This document shows, one piece after another, positions 41,758-50,278 of a stretch of DNA of 64,000 bases; position 1 is the stretch's first letter; every line of letters starts with the position of its first letter. A model generated the notes under the pieces. It was not told the origin of the DNA and did not search any database. It worked only from the letters and a program-made list of their open reading frames with translations. Source of the stretch: RYN-230 sp963851025. Lineage in GTDB: Bacteria > Actinomycetota > Actinomycetes > Streptosporangiales > Streptosporangiaceae. A program made the translations under genes and the position numbers. The DNA is taken from assembly GCA_963851025.1 (NCBI GenBank), contig CAWKOA010000006.1:62001-126000 (forward strand), written 5' to 3'.

Positions 41758-42654
41758 TCAAGGCGCGTTCGGGTCCAGGGTCTTCTCGAACCAGTGGTGC
41801 GCGTACGGCTCGTCGCTGAACGGCGCCACCTCGCGGTAGCCCGACGAGCGGTACAGGCTGATCGCCTCGGCCAGGGCGCCGTTGGTCTCCAGCCGCAGCA
41901 CCGTGACCCCGCGCGCGGCGGCCTGCGCCTCAAGCTCGGCGAGCAGCCGCCGGCCGACCCCGAGGCCGCGCACGGTCGGGGCCACCCACATCCGCCTGAC
42001 CTTGGCGGGCGCGCCGACGTGAAACATGAGGCCGCCGCAGCCGACCGCCTCGGAATGCAGGGTGGCGACCAGGAAGAGCCCCGCGGGCGGGCTCATGTCC
42101 TGGTCCCCGGCCGGGAGGCTCCGGGCCGGGTCGAAGCCGGCGTCGAACCGGCGGCCCAGTTCCGCGGCGTAGGCGCGCAGGCAGGCCCGGGCCGCCGGGG
42201 CAGCGGGATGGCATACGGCGACCTCGACCGCCGACGCCGTCAGGAGCCGCTCGACCTCGGCCATCGCGCTGGCCAGCCGGGTCTGCTGGGACGCGCTGAG
42301 CGGGCCGAGGATCGAGGCGGCCGCGTCGTCCGCGCGCCGGTCGAGTTCGGCCCGCTCGGCCCGGCCGCGGGGGGTAAGGCGGGCCGTGCGCACCCGGCCG
42401 TCCGCGCCGCTGGCGTCCACGTCGATCAGCCCGTCCGCCTGCAGCGCCCGGAGCAGCCGGCTCAGGTAGCCCGAGTCCAGGTCCAGCCGGGCCCGCAGCG
42501 CCCGGACGTCGGCCCCGTGCGGGCCGATCTCCCACAGCAGGCGGGCCTGCCCGAGCGGGCGGTGGCGGGCCAGGAATTCATCGTCGAGCGCGCCGACGCG
42601 CTGGGTGACGGTCCGGTTGAACCGCCGGACCTGGCTGATCAGGGAAGCCTCCAT
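41758..42654 (-). CDS. MarR-GNAT fusion (bifunctional HTH regulator / N-acetyltransferase)
   Basis: A 298-residue protein. The N-terminal half (1-140) is a MarR winged helix (RALRARLDLDSGYLSRLLRALQADGLID). The C-terminal half (about 155-298) is a GNAT domain with the acetyl-CoA loop VRGLGVGRRLLAEL and IYRSSGY-like end (SLYRSSGYREV). Such fusions are known in actinobacteria and proteobacteria. A strong palindrome overlaps its start, and an MMPL exporter diverges from it. Confidence 0.9.
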   Translation of the reverse strand: MEASLISQVRRFNRTVTQRVGALDDEFLARHRPLGQARLLWEIGPHGADVRALRARLDLDSGYLSRLLRALQADGLIDVDASGADGRVRTARLTPRGRAERAELDRRADDAAASILGPLSASQQTRLASAMAEVERLLTASAVEVAVCHPAAPAARACLRAYAAELGRRFDAGFDPARSLPAGDQDMSPPAGLFLVATLHSEAVGCGGLMFHVGAPAKVRRMWVAPTVRGLGVGRRLLAELEAQAAARGVTVLRLETNGALAEAISLYRSSGYREVAPFSDEPYAHHWFEKTLDPNAP

Positions 42655-42675
42655 TCTCTGACCTTAGTCAGAGAA
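42654..42675. promoter_or_regulatory. Palindromic operator TTCTCTGAC-CTTA-GTCAGAGAA
   Basis: Perfect 9-base arms at 42654-42662 and 42667-42675 with a 4-base spacer, touching the start codon of the MarR-GNAT gene. It probably controls the MarR-GNAT gene and perhaps the divergent MMPL exporter 234 bases away. The rest of the 254-base gap shows nothing else clear. Confidence 0.75.
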
Positions 42676-42908
42676 ATTGCGCGGGGCCAGTCCCGGCCGG
42701 CCGGGACTTTGCGCGGCAGCAGGCCGGCGGATCGGGGACTTTCGGCAGAAACGGCCGGGCCATTCTTCCCTGCCCCGGGTCCGGCTCCTCCTGAGTAGAT
42801 GGAGGAGAACCTCAGGAATGGACGGCCGTCAAAGCGGCACCCCTGCCGGTCACCGCTGCGCGGGTGCGTGCAGGACCCGTGGTGCCGCGGGGAGTCGAGG
42901 GTTACCCG

Positions 42909-45155
42909 ATGGCACACCGATCAAATCTCGCCGCCTCGCTGGGCGGCTGGAGCGCGCGGCACCGGATTACCGCAATCGTCGGCTGGCTGCTCCTGGTCAT
43001 CGTGGCCATGCTGATCGGCAGCGCCGTGGGCCAGGTCACCATGACCCAGGCCGAGTACGGCAGCGGCGAGTCCGGCCGCGCCCAGTGGCTGCTCACCAAC
43101 GCGGGCGTCGCGGACCCGGCCCAGGAACTGGTCCTGGTGCACAGCGCCACGGCCCAGGCGGGGACCCCGGGATTCCAGGCCGCGGTGCGCGCCGTCGTGT
43201 CCGGCCTGCAGGGCACTGGGCGGATCCAGGACCTGCGCCCGCCCGTGGTCTCCCCCACCCGGCACGACGTGCTGATCCAGTTCGCGATGAAGGGCAACCC
43301 CGACACCGCGGACCAGCGGGTACAGCCGGTGCTGACCGCGGTGGCCCGGGCCCGGGCCGCCTACCCGGGCCTGACCATCGAGCAGTTCGGCCAGGCCAGC
43401 GCCAATAAGTGGTTCAAGGACACGATCTTCAAGGACATGAAGCGGGCCGAATGGACGGCGGTACCGCTCGCGCTCGGCATCCTGCTCGTGGTCTTCGGCG
43501 CGCTGGTGGCGGCCACGCTGCCCGTGGTGCTGGCCCTGACCGCGTTCTTCGCCGCGAACGGGCTGCTCGCGCTGATCAGCCATGCCCTGCATGTGGATCA
43601 GTCGGCCAGTTCGGTGATGCTGCTTATGGGCCTGGCCGTGGGCGTCGACTACTGCCTGTTCTACCTGCGCCGCGAACGGGAGGAGCGGGCCGCCGGGCAT
43701 GACCCGCAGTCCTCGCTGCGGATTGCCGCGGCCACCTCCGGCCGGTCGGTGCTGATCTCCGGGCTCACCGTGATCGTGGCCATGGCCGGGATGTTCCTGT
43801 CCGGCATGCAGCTGTTCGCTGGCTTCGCCGTCGCGACCATCTCGGTGGTGCTCATCGCCGTGGCCGGCTCGGTGACCGTGCTGCCCGCGCTGATGTCGCT
43901 GCTCGGGGACAAGGTCGAGCTGGGCCGGATCCCGTTCCTCGGCCAGGCCCGCCGCCCGGCCGGCGGGGGCCGCATCTGGAACACGGTGCTGCGCGGTGTC
44001 CTGGCCCGGCCCGGGCTGTCCGCCGCCCTCTCCGCCGGCGCGCTGCTCGCGCTGGCCTCGCCCGCGCTCGCCCTGCACACCGAGACGCTGAGCGTGCAGC
44101 AGATCCTCCCGTCCAGCACTCCCCTGGTCCAGGCCTACGACCACATCATGACGGCGTTCCCCGGGGGCCCCGCCCCCGCTGTCGTCGTGGTCAGGGCGCC
44201 CGACATCCGGGCTCCCCAGGTCCGGCAGGAGATCGCCGCGTTCGAGCAGGCGGCGCGGCGCAGCGGCGAGGCCGGCTCACCCATCCGGGTGACCGTGTAT
44301 CCCGGCGTGAACCTGGCCCAGATCCAGGTCCCGCTGACCGGCAGCGGGACTGACGCCGCGTCCCGGCACGCGCTGGCCACCCTGCACAACAGGCTGGTCC
44401 CGTCCACTCTCGGGCGCATTACCGGCGGCGAAGCCCTGGTTGGCGGCACCCTGGCCGCATCCATCGACTTCAACAACCAGCTTCGCCACGGCATCGTGCC
44501 GGTCTTCCTGTTCGTCATGGGCATCACGTTCATCCTGATGCTGGTCGCCTTCCGCTCGATCGTGATCCCGGCCACCACGATCGTGCTCAACCTGCTGTCC
44601 GTCGGTGCGGCCTACGGGGCGCTGGTCGCCGTGTTCCAGCACGGCTGGGGCGCGGGGCTGATCGGCACCACGGCACCGGGGGCGATCGAGTCGTGGATCC
44701 CGCTGTTCGTCTTCGTGGTGCTGTTCGGCCTGTCCATGGACTACAACGTGTTCGTGGTGTCGCGGATCAAGGAGGCGCACGATCGCGGGCTGCCCGCCCG
44801 GGACGCGGTCGCCCACGGCATCCGCAGCACCGCGGGCGTGGTGACCAGCGCCGCGATCATCATGGTCGCCGTGTTCGCCGTCTTCGGCACCTTGTCGCTG
44901 CAGCAGTTCAAGCAGCTCAGCGTGGGGCTCGCGGTGGCCGTCCTGCTGGATGCCACGGTGGTCCGGGGCGTGCTGCTCCCCTCCGTCATGGCCTTGCTGG
45001 GCGAGCGCAACTGGTACCTGCCGCGCTGGCTGTCCTGGCTGCCGAAGCCGCCCGGACCGCCCGGGCCGGCCGGCCTGGAGAGCCTGGAGACAGCGCCGGA
45101 ACCGTCACCGGCCGCTCCGGGCACCGGCCCGGTCCACGCGGGCCACGGAGGCTAG
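42909..45155 (+). CDS. MMPL-family RND transporter (second)
   Basis: A 748-residue exporter, with MMPL motifs GVDYCLFYLRREREERA in the first half and SMDYNVFVVSRIKEAHDRG in the second, and about 12 membrane helices with two large external loops. ATG 42909 follows a weak GAGGG. It diverges from the MarR-GNAT gene and its 3' end overlaps the convergent dehydrogenase by 4 bases. Confidence 0.9.
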   Translation: MAHRSNLAASLGGWSARHRITAIVGWLLLVIVAMLIGSAVGQVTMTQAEYGSGESGRAQWLLTNAGVADPAQELVLVHSATAQAGTPGFQAAVRAVVSGLQGTGRIQDLRPPVVSPTRHDVLIQFAMKGNPDTADQRVQPVLTAVARARAAYPGLTIEQFGQASANKWFKDTIFKDMKRAEWTAVPLALGILLVVFGALVAATLPVVLALTAFFAANGLLALISHALHVDQSASSVMLLMGLAVGVDYCLFYLRREREERAAGHDPQSSLRIAAATSGRSVLISGLTVIVAMAGMFLSGMQLFAGFAVATISVVLIAVAGSVTVLPALMSLLGDKVELGRIPFLGQARRPAGGGRIWNTVLRGVLARPGLSAALSAGALLALASPALALHTETLSVQQILPSSTPLVQAYDHIMTAFPGGPAPAVVVVRAPDIRAPQVRQEIAAFEQAARRSGEAGSPIRVTVYPGVNLAQIQVPLTGSGTDAASRHALATLHNRLVPSTLGRITGGEALVGGTLAASIDFNNQLRHGIVPVFLFVMGITFILMLVAFRSIVIPATTIVLNLLSVGAAYGALVAVFQHGWGAGLIGTTAPGAIESWIPLFVFVVLFGLSMDYNVFVVSRIKEAHDRGLPARDAVAHGIRSTAGVVTSAAIIMVAVFAVFGTLSLQQFKQLSVGLAVAVLLDATVVRGVLLPSVMALLGERNWYLPRWLSWLPKPPGPPGPAGLESLETAPEPSPAAPGTGPVHAGHGG

Positions 45156-46084
45156 CGGTCCTGGCGCAGCACCTCGATCAGCGCGGAATCGTCGAGGCGG
45201 CCCAGGCCCCGCTCGTGACCCTCCTCGTAGAGCCGGCGCGCGGCCCCGGTCAGCGGCGTGGCCGCCCCGGCGTGCTCCGCCGCCGCGCTGACCAGGCCCA
45301 TGTCCTTCACGAAGATGTCCAGCGCGCTGCGCGGCTCCGCGAACTCGCCGGCGATCATGCGGGCGCCCCGGTCCTCGAACATGAACGACGCGGCCGCGCC
45401 GCCGCGCAGCACCCGCCAGCACTCTCCCGGGTCCAGGCCGAGCGACTCCGCGAACGCGAGCGCCTCGGCCGCGGCCGCGATGTGCACCCCGCACAGCAGC
45501 TGGTTGACCAGCTTCATCCGCTGGCCATCGCCGGGCACCAGGCCGACAACGGGGGCGCTGCCGCCCAGTACGCCGAGCAGCGGCCTGACCCGGCCGACCG
45601 CGTCGTCCGCGCCGGACACCATGATCAGCAGGTCGCCGCTGGCCGCGCGCCGCACGCCGCCGGAGACCGGCGCGTCGACCACCGCGACCCCGGCGCCACC
45701 GCTGCCGCTATCGCCGGTGCTGCGGCCGCCGCTGCCGGTGCTACGGTCGCCGGTGCCGCCGAGACGGGCGGCGGCCTGCGCGACAGCCTCCGGCCCGATC
45801 GTCGCCATGATCATCACGACCGTGCCGGGGGCCAGCACGCCGGCCGCGCCGCCCGGGCCGAACAGCACCTGGTCCACCTGGTCCGGCGTGGCCACCATGA
45901 TCACGACGACCTCCGCGTCCCGGACCGCCCCGGTAATGCTGTCCGCGGCCTGCACCCCGTCCGCGCCCAGCGCCGCGGCCCGCCCCGGGACGACGTCGTA
46001 CGCGACCACCGGATGCCCGGCGCGGGCCAGGCAGCCCGCCATCGGGGTGCCCATCGCGCCCAGCCCGAGCCAGCCGACTCGCAT
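45152..46084 (-). CDS. Beta-hydroxyacid dehydrogenase (L-threonate dehydrogenase-like)
   Basis: A 310-residue protein with MRVGWLGLGAMGTPMAGCLARAGH as the NAD-binding start, VVDAPVSGGVRRA and the catalytic Lys in GDGQRMKLVNQLLCG. An inserted Gly/Ser/Thr repeat (residues about 108-131) is not typical. It follows the C4 acid sugar kinase with a 1-base overlap (TGATG), which points to the threonate-type pathway: oxidation at C2, then phosphorylation. Confidence 0.88.
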   Translation of the reverse strand: MRVGWLGLGAMGTPMAGCLARAGHPVVAYDVVPGRAAALGADGVQAADSITGAVRDAEVVVIMVATPDQVDQVLFGPGGAAGVLAPGTVVMIMATIGPEAVAQAAARLGGTGDRSTGSGGRSTGDSGSGGAGVAVVDAPVSGGVRRAASGDLLIMVSGADDAVGRVRPLLGVLGGSAPVVGLVPGDGQRMKLVNQLLCGVHIAAAAEALAFAESLGLDPGECWRVLRGGAAASFMFEDRGARMIAGEFAEPRSALDIFVKDMGLVSAAAEHAGAATPLTGAARRLYEEGHERGLGRLDDSALIEVLRQDR

Positions 46085-47592
46085 CAGGAAACCTCCCGCT
46101 CGCCGTTGAGGATCGCGACCACCTGCGCCAGCGTGCCGTCGTCACCAACGTTCCCGGCGAAGACCACGTACGGCATCCCGACCGCCTCCGGTGCCGCGTC
46201 GAGCGGCCAGAAGACCGAGATCGTCCCGGGGAACAACTGGCCCGCCACCTCGGCGCGGCGGATCCCCAGCCCGTGGCGCATCACGTCATGCGAGGTGATC
46301 CCGCCCTTGGCGACCACCCACGCGGGCCGGGCGGCCAGCGCGCCGCGGACGATCCCGGACAGGGCCGCGGACACGGTGCGGGCGATCGTGAGGCTGCCCG
46401 CCGCGTCCCGGCCCGCCACGACGTCGCGGCTGGTGTACAGCAGCACGTCCGAGCGGGCCAGCGCGCCGGCCACCCGCCGCGCGACCGCGGCGGCCACGTC
46501 CGGGCCGCCGCCCAGCACGGCCTGCACGTCCAGTTCCATGTCGGCGGGGCCACCCCGGGCCCGCAGCGCGGCGACCTGCCGGCTGGTCTGCCCGACGTGC
46601 GAGCCCACCACGACCAGGCCGTGCCCGCCGCGCCTCCCCGTTCCCCAGATCTCCGCGCCGCGCCCTGCCCCCCAGATCTGCGCTCCGCGCCCTGCCCCCC
46701 AGATCTGCGCTCCGCGCAGGGGCGGCCTGGGCCCCAGCCCGCTGAGCGCCCGGACAAACGACGGCCCGGTGCGGAACAGGAACGACTGGCCCTCCCGCTC
46801 GGCCTCCAGCACGCTGCGGGCCACGGTCTCCAGGTCGGAGTACTCGGTGGCGTTGACCACCACCCACGCCCCGCCGACCGCGCCGGCCAGCACCTCGCGG
46901 ACCCGGGCCGGCCCGCCCAGCCGGATATCCGCCAGGCTGATGCTGCGCACCTCGTCCGGCCGGATCGTCCCCCCGCTTTTTTCCGCAACGAAGACCCGCA
47001 GGTCCGAAGCGGAGTACCCGAACGCACTGTCCTGCGCGAACTCGGTCTCACCGACCGGGACCAGCCCGGCCGGCGTGCGCGCCCAGTGGATATCGGCCGC
47101 GGTCACCCGGCCGGCCTCCAGGAACGCGGGAATCAGCAGCACGCCGTCGTAGCCGCGGCCGGCCAGGTCATGGCGGACCGCCTGCAGCGCCGCGACCTCC
47201 GCCATCACGTGGCCGCGCAGCGTGGAGTCGCTCCGGCTGATCAGCTGGATGCGGGTACCGCGCCGCCCCGCCACGGTGATCAGGCCGCGGGCCGCGCGGG
47301 TGGTCACGGCGGCCGCTTCCGGCTCGTCCAGGCTGCGGGAGTTGGTGAGCACGAAGCAGGTGGCGGCCGGCCCGGCCAGCGCCGCGGCGTAGGCGTCCTC
47401 GTCCAGCACGGTCACGACCTGGACGCCGTGCACGGCCTGCGACCCGGTCGGGTCGTCGTCCAGGACACCGAGGAGCAGGTCGCCGCCGGCCCGCAGGGCG
47501 CGGATCGCTTCGCGCAGACCCTCGTCGTCCGGCCGGGCCGGGGGCAGCCCGGCGAACACCCGGGCCGCGTCCGGCCGCTCGTCCCCCAGCAC
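46084..47592 (-). CDS. Four-carbon acid sugar kinase (DUF1537, OtnK/DtnK type)
   Basis: A 502-residue kinase from GTG 47592, which follows AAAGGGG; GTG 47706 would add an Ala/Gly-rich lead. The N-terminal domain has VLDDDPTGSQAVH and LISRSDSTLRGH. The C-terminal nucleotide domain has WVVAKGGITSHDVM. It phosphorylates 2-oxo-tetronate or erythronate-type substrates. A 27-bp repeat (about 46643-46720) inserts three copies of RGAQIWGAG between the two domains, in frame. Confidence 0.88.
   Translation of the reverse strand: MLGDERPDAARVFAGLPPARPDDEGLREAIRALRAGGDLLLGVLDDDPTGSQAVHGVQVVTVLDEDAYAAALAGPAATCFVLTNSRSLDEPEAAAVTTRAARGLITVAGRRGTRIQLISRSDSTLRGHVMAEVAALQAVRHDLAGRGYDGVLLIPAFLEAGRVTAADIHWARTPAGLVPVGETEFAQDSAFGYSASDLRVFVAEKSGGTIRPDEVRSISLADIRLGGPARVREVLAGAVGGAWVVVNATEYSDLETVARSVLEAEREGQSFLFRTGPSFVRALSGLGPRPPLRGAQIWGAGRGAQIWGAGRGAEIWGTGRRGGHGLVVVGSHVGQTSRQVAALRARGGPADMELDVQAVLGGGPDVAAAVARRVAGALARSDVLLYTSRDVVAGRDAAGSLTIARTVSAALSGIVRGALAARPAWVVAKGGITSHDVMRHGLGIRRAEVAGQLFPGTISVFWPLDAAPEAVGMPYVVFAGNVGDDGTLAQVVAILNGEREVS
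46643..46720. repeat. 27-bp tandem repeat inside the C4 acid sugar kinase
   Basis: Three copies (two nearly identical, the third diverged) encode RGAQIWGAG-like nonapeptides in the linker between the two kinase domains. The unit contains the BglII-like hexamer AGATCT. Confidence 0.85.
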
Positions 47593-47712
47593 CGTGGCCC
47601 CTTTCCCCGCGCCCGCGGTCTCGCGGATTCGCGGTGCTCCCCGCGCCAGGTCCGCGGCGGCGATGGCGGATCCGGCCCCCGGGATCCGGGCCCCGGCGGC
47701 CACCACTGCCTA

Positions 47713-47744
47713 AGATCGCACTGGATTTAGATCGCACTGTATTT
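47713..47744. promoter_or_regulatory. Tandem 16-bp direct repeat AGATCGCACTGGATTT, candidate operator
   Basis: Two adjacent 16-base units (47713-47728, 47729-47744) differ at one position. They sit between the kinase and the divergent NAD-dependent dehydrogenase and are AT-richer than the surroundings. Direct repeats in a divergent promoter suggest a regulator of the C4-acid genes that binds as a tandem; no regulator gene is adjacent. Confidence 0.55.
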
Positions 47745-47772
47745 CACGCCCCCCGCCCAGGACGGAGACGCC

Positions 47773-48837
47773 GTGGCGAATGTGGTGATTACCGGCGGCG
47801 CCGGTTTCCTGGGCGCCCGCCTGGCCCGCGACCTGCTGGCGGCCGGCTCACTGGACGTGGCGGGTGCGGGCGCGCGCCCGCTGTCCCGGATGACGCTCCT
47901 GGACCGGGCCCCCGCGCCGCCGGACCTGGCCGCCGACCCGAGGGTCACGGTGGCCGAGGGGGATCTCGCCGGGCTGCTGGCCCCCGGGCAGGCCGGCCGG
48001 GAGGCGCTGGCCGGCGCCGACGTGGTGTTCCACCTGGCCGCGGCGGTCAGCGGGGAGTGCGAGGCCGACTTCGACCTGGGCATCCACGCCAACCTGCACG
48101 CCACCGAGGCGCTGCTCGCCGCCTGCCGCGCGGCGGGCCACACCCCGCTGGTGGTGTTCTCCAGCTCGATCGCGGTGTTCGGCGGGTCGCCGGAGCACCC
48201 GTTCCCGGCCGTGGTGGAGGACAGCACCCTGCCCAACCCGCAGACCAGCTACGGGATCCAGAAGTTCATCGGCGAGCAGCTCATGGCTGACTACACCCGC
48301 AAAGGGTTCCTGCGCGGGCGGAGCATCCGGCTGATGACGGTCAGCGTGCGCCCCGGCCGCCCCAACGCCGCGGCCTCGGGCTTCATGTCGGGCATCATCC
48401 GCGAGCCGCTGGCGGGCCAGCGGGCGGCCTGCCCGGTCGGGCCGGCCACCGAGGTGGCGCTGGCCTCCCCGGCCCGGGCCATCGAGGCGCTCCGGTGCGC
48501 CGCCACGTCCCCCGACGACGCCTGGGGCGGGCGCACCGCGGTGACCATGCCCGGCCTCACGGTGACGGTCGGCGACATGGTCGCCGCGCTGGAGCAGGTG
48601 GCCGGGCCCGCGGTGGCCAGCCTTATCGACTGGGTCCCGGACCCGGTGGTGGCGGGCATGGTGGCGGGCTGGGCGGCCCGGTTCCGCTGCGACCGGGCCG
48701 CCCGCCTGGGCCTGGCCCCCGACCCCGACTTCACCTCGATCATCCGGATGCACCTGTCCGACACCCAATCCCGCAACCAGTCGTCGGTAGCACCTTGTAG
48801 CACCATGTGCTATCCTCGGGATAGTGTGAATCCATGA
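47773..48837 (+). CDS. denD: NAD-dependent epimerase/dehydrogenase (D-erythronate dehydrogenase-like)
   Basis: A 354-residue extended SDR with the NAD loop VVITGGAGFLGARLA and the active-site Tyr-Lys in SYGIQKFIGEQL. It resembles DenD, which oxidises D-erythronate at C2. Beside it are the C4-acid kinase and a hydroxyacid dehydrogenase. Relatives end near IIRMHL. Here about 22 extra residues read into the antitoxin promoter and the stop overlaps the antitoxin ATG, so the tail looks acquired. The gene symbol is by similarity only. Confidence 0.8.
   Translation: MANVVITGGAGFLGARLARDLLAAGSLDVAGAGARPLSRMTLLDRAPAPPDLAADPRVTVAEGDLAGLLAPGQAGREALAGADVVFHLAAAVSGECEADFDLGIHANLHATEALLAACRAAGHTPLVVFSSSIAVFGGSPEHPFPAVVEDSTLPNPQTSYGIQKFIGEQLMADYTRKGFLRGRSIRLMTVSVRPGRPNAAASGFMSGIIREPLAGQRAACPVGPATEVALASPARAIEALRCAATSPDDAWGGRTAVTMPGLTVTVGDMVAALEQVAGPAVASLIDWVPDPVVAGMVAGWAARFRCDRAARLGLAPDPDFTSIIRMHLSDTQSRNQSSVAPCSTMCYPRDSVNP
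48798..48824 (+). promoter_or_regulatory. Toxin-antitoxin operator: two overlapping palindromes
   Basis: TAGCAC-CAT-GTGCTA (48798-48812) and CTATCC-TCG-GGATAG (48810-48824) share bases, and a further TAGCAC half-site precedes them at 48788-48793. They lie inside the 3' end of denD and just before the antitoxin ATG, as expected for a Phd-type autorepressed promoter. Confidence 0.75.
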
Positions 48838-49103
48838 GCGCACAGCAGGAGATAACGCAGCGGGATTTGCGGAACAAGTCGCGGGAGATCATGGACGCGG
48901 TCGAGGGCGGCCAGGCGTTCACAGTCACGCGGGATGGCCGTGAGATCGGCGAACTGGTCCCGATCCGGCGCCGCCGCCGGTTCGTTCCGAGGGCGGACTT
49001 CACCGCCGCATCGCGCCACGCCCCGGCTGTTGACCTCGCGGCGTTCCGCGCTGATCAGGAGGCCGCTGCCGACCATCAGGCGGGCACCCCCGATGGCCGC
49101 TGA
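48834..49103 (+). CDS. Phd/YefM-family antitoxin
   Basis: An 89-residue protein: ITQRDLRNKSREIMDAVEGGQAFTVTRDGREIGELVPI is the Phd/YefM DNA-binding fold. The unstructured toxin-binding tail runs from about residue 50. ATG 48834 overlaps the denD stop; the toxin ATG at 49093 lies before its own stop, so it is coupled. Confidence 0.9.
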   Translation: MSAQQEITQRDLRNKSREIMDAVEGGQAFTVTRDGREIGELVPIRRRRRFVPRADFTAASRHAPAVDLAAFRADQEAAADHQAGTPDGR

Positions 49104-49558
49104 GAGCTACGAGTCGGGCTTGCTCGACACCAATATTCTTATCCTGCGTAAGTGGATCGATCCCCGCGAGTTGCCAGCGGCCGTCGCCATCAGCGCCATC
49201 ACCCTCGCCGAATTGTCCGCCAGGCCCCCATGAAGTCCGGCCCGGTAGTGAGCAGAAGGACTACGAGGAGCACGCGGAGCGGGGCCGTCGGCTCGACATC
49301 CTGCAGCGGGCCGAGAACGAGTTCGACCCGATTCCGTTCGGCGTCGAGGCGGCCCGGGCCTACGGTCAGGTCACGGCCGCAGTCATCGCCGCAGGGCGCA
49401 AGCCCCGGCGCCGCGCCGTGGACCTGATGATCGCGTCGGTGGCCATCGCCGAGGACCTCCGCCTCTTCACCACCAATCCAGGCGATTTCGCCGGGCTGGA
49501 ACGCTTGCTTACCGTCGTACCGGTGACCCGTCCGGTAGGTATCCCACCCGTATCATGA
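49093..49558 (+). pseudogene. PIN-domain toxin (VapC-like), frameshifted at a C5 run
   Basis: The first frame (49093-49233) gives the VapC front: LLDTNILIL (Asp12) and ITLAELSARP (Glu40), then stops. The rest, HEVRPGSEQKDYEEHAERGRRL, AVDLMIASVAIAE and LFTTNPGDF, follows one base out of frame to 49558. Removing one C from the CCCCC run at 49225-49229 restores a PIN protein of about 155 residues with all acidic residues. It could be an inactivated toxin, phase variation or an error in the sequence. Confidence 0.85.
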
Positions 49559-49559
49559 T

Positions 49560-49614
49560 CTGGTCAATAAGTGCCACATGGTGAGTGTGACCTGAACCGC
49601 AACTAGTTGACCAG
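49560..49614. other. Inverted repeat after the toxin gene
   Basis: CTGGTCAA (49560-49567) and TTGACCAG (49607-49614) are perfect 8-base arms 39 bases apart, between the toxin end and the HIT gene. Possibly a weak terminator; nothing else is recognised there. Confidence 0.35.
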
Positions 49615-49651
49615 CGTCGTTGGGGTCGTCAGTAGGGGCGAGTGGCTGAGG

Positions 49652-50137
49652 CTAAGGCTGGGCTAGGTACATGCGGAGGCGGCTGACGAAGGCCGCGACC
49701 TGGGGGCCGGTGCCGCGCTCCGCGCCGGGCCATTCGTCGGCTGTCAGCCCCCAGAACTCCCGCGGCGTGCCGGGGTAGCGCGCCACCAGGTGAATGTGCA
49801 GGTGCGGGACGTGGTCGCCGAGGACCGCCGCGTACACGTGATCGGCGCCCGCCACCTCCCGGAGGGCACGGCTGGCCCGCGCGCACCACAACCCGACGGC
49901 CTGGGCTTCCGGCTCGGTGAGGTCCGCGAGCCCCGCGGCGTGCCGGCGCGGTTCCACGAACAGATAGCCCAGGTAAACGGGCTGCCCCTGGCGCCCGGGG
50001 GACTGCGGCGACAGATGTGAGACGAGCACCAGGTCGTCCGCCCCGGCGGGCCCGCCCGGCATCAGGCTGGGGTCGCCGTGCTTCCGGCAGACGAAGCAGG
50101 GAGCAGGCCCATGTGCGTGCATACCAGCACTATGCAT
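49652..50137 (-). CDS. HIT-family protein
   Basis: A 161-residue protein with the histidine triad HVPHLHIHLVARYPG (His112, His114, His116) and an N-terminal Cys-x2-Cys (PCFVCRKH) seen in zinc-binding HIT proteins. It hydrolyses or transfers nucleotidyl groups. The start is ATG 50137; ATG 50122 is possible. Confidence 0.9.
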   Translation of the reverse strand: MHSAGMHAHGPAPCFVCRKHGDPSLMPGGPAGADDLVLVSHLSPQSPGRQGQPVYLGYLFVEPRRHAAGLADLTEPEAQAVGLWCARASRALREVAGADHVYAAVLGDHVPHLHIHLVARYPGTPREFWGLTADEWPGAERGTGPQVAAFVSRLRMYLAQP

Positions 50138-50278
50138 CCCCGGCCGGGAGGTGCCCTGCGGTCGGCCGGGAAGAGGGCCGGCCGGGAGCCGGCCGCGGGA
50201 CGGCTCCGGGGAGAGGATCGGGCCCGGTCACGGTCACGGTTAACATGGTTGTCAGCCTGATTAAGGAGGAGGGGGCGG

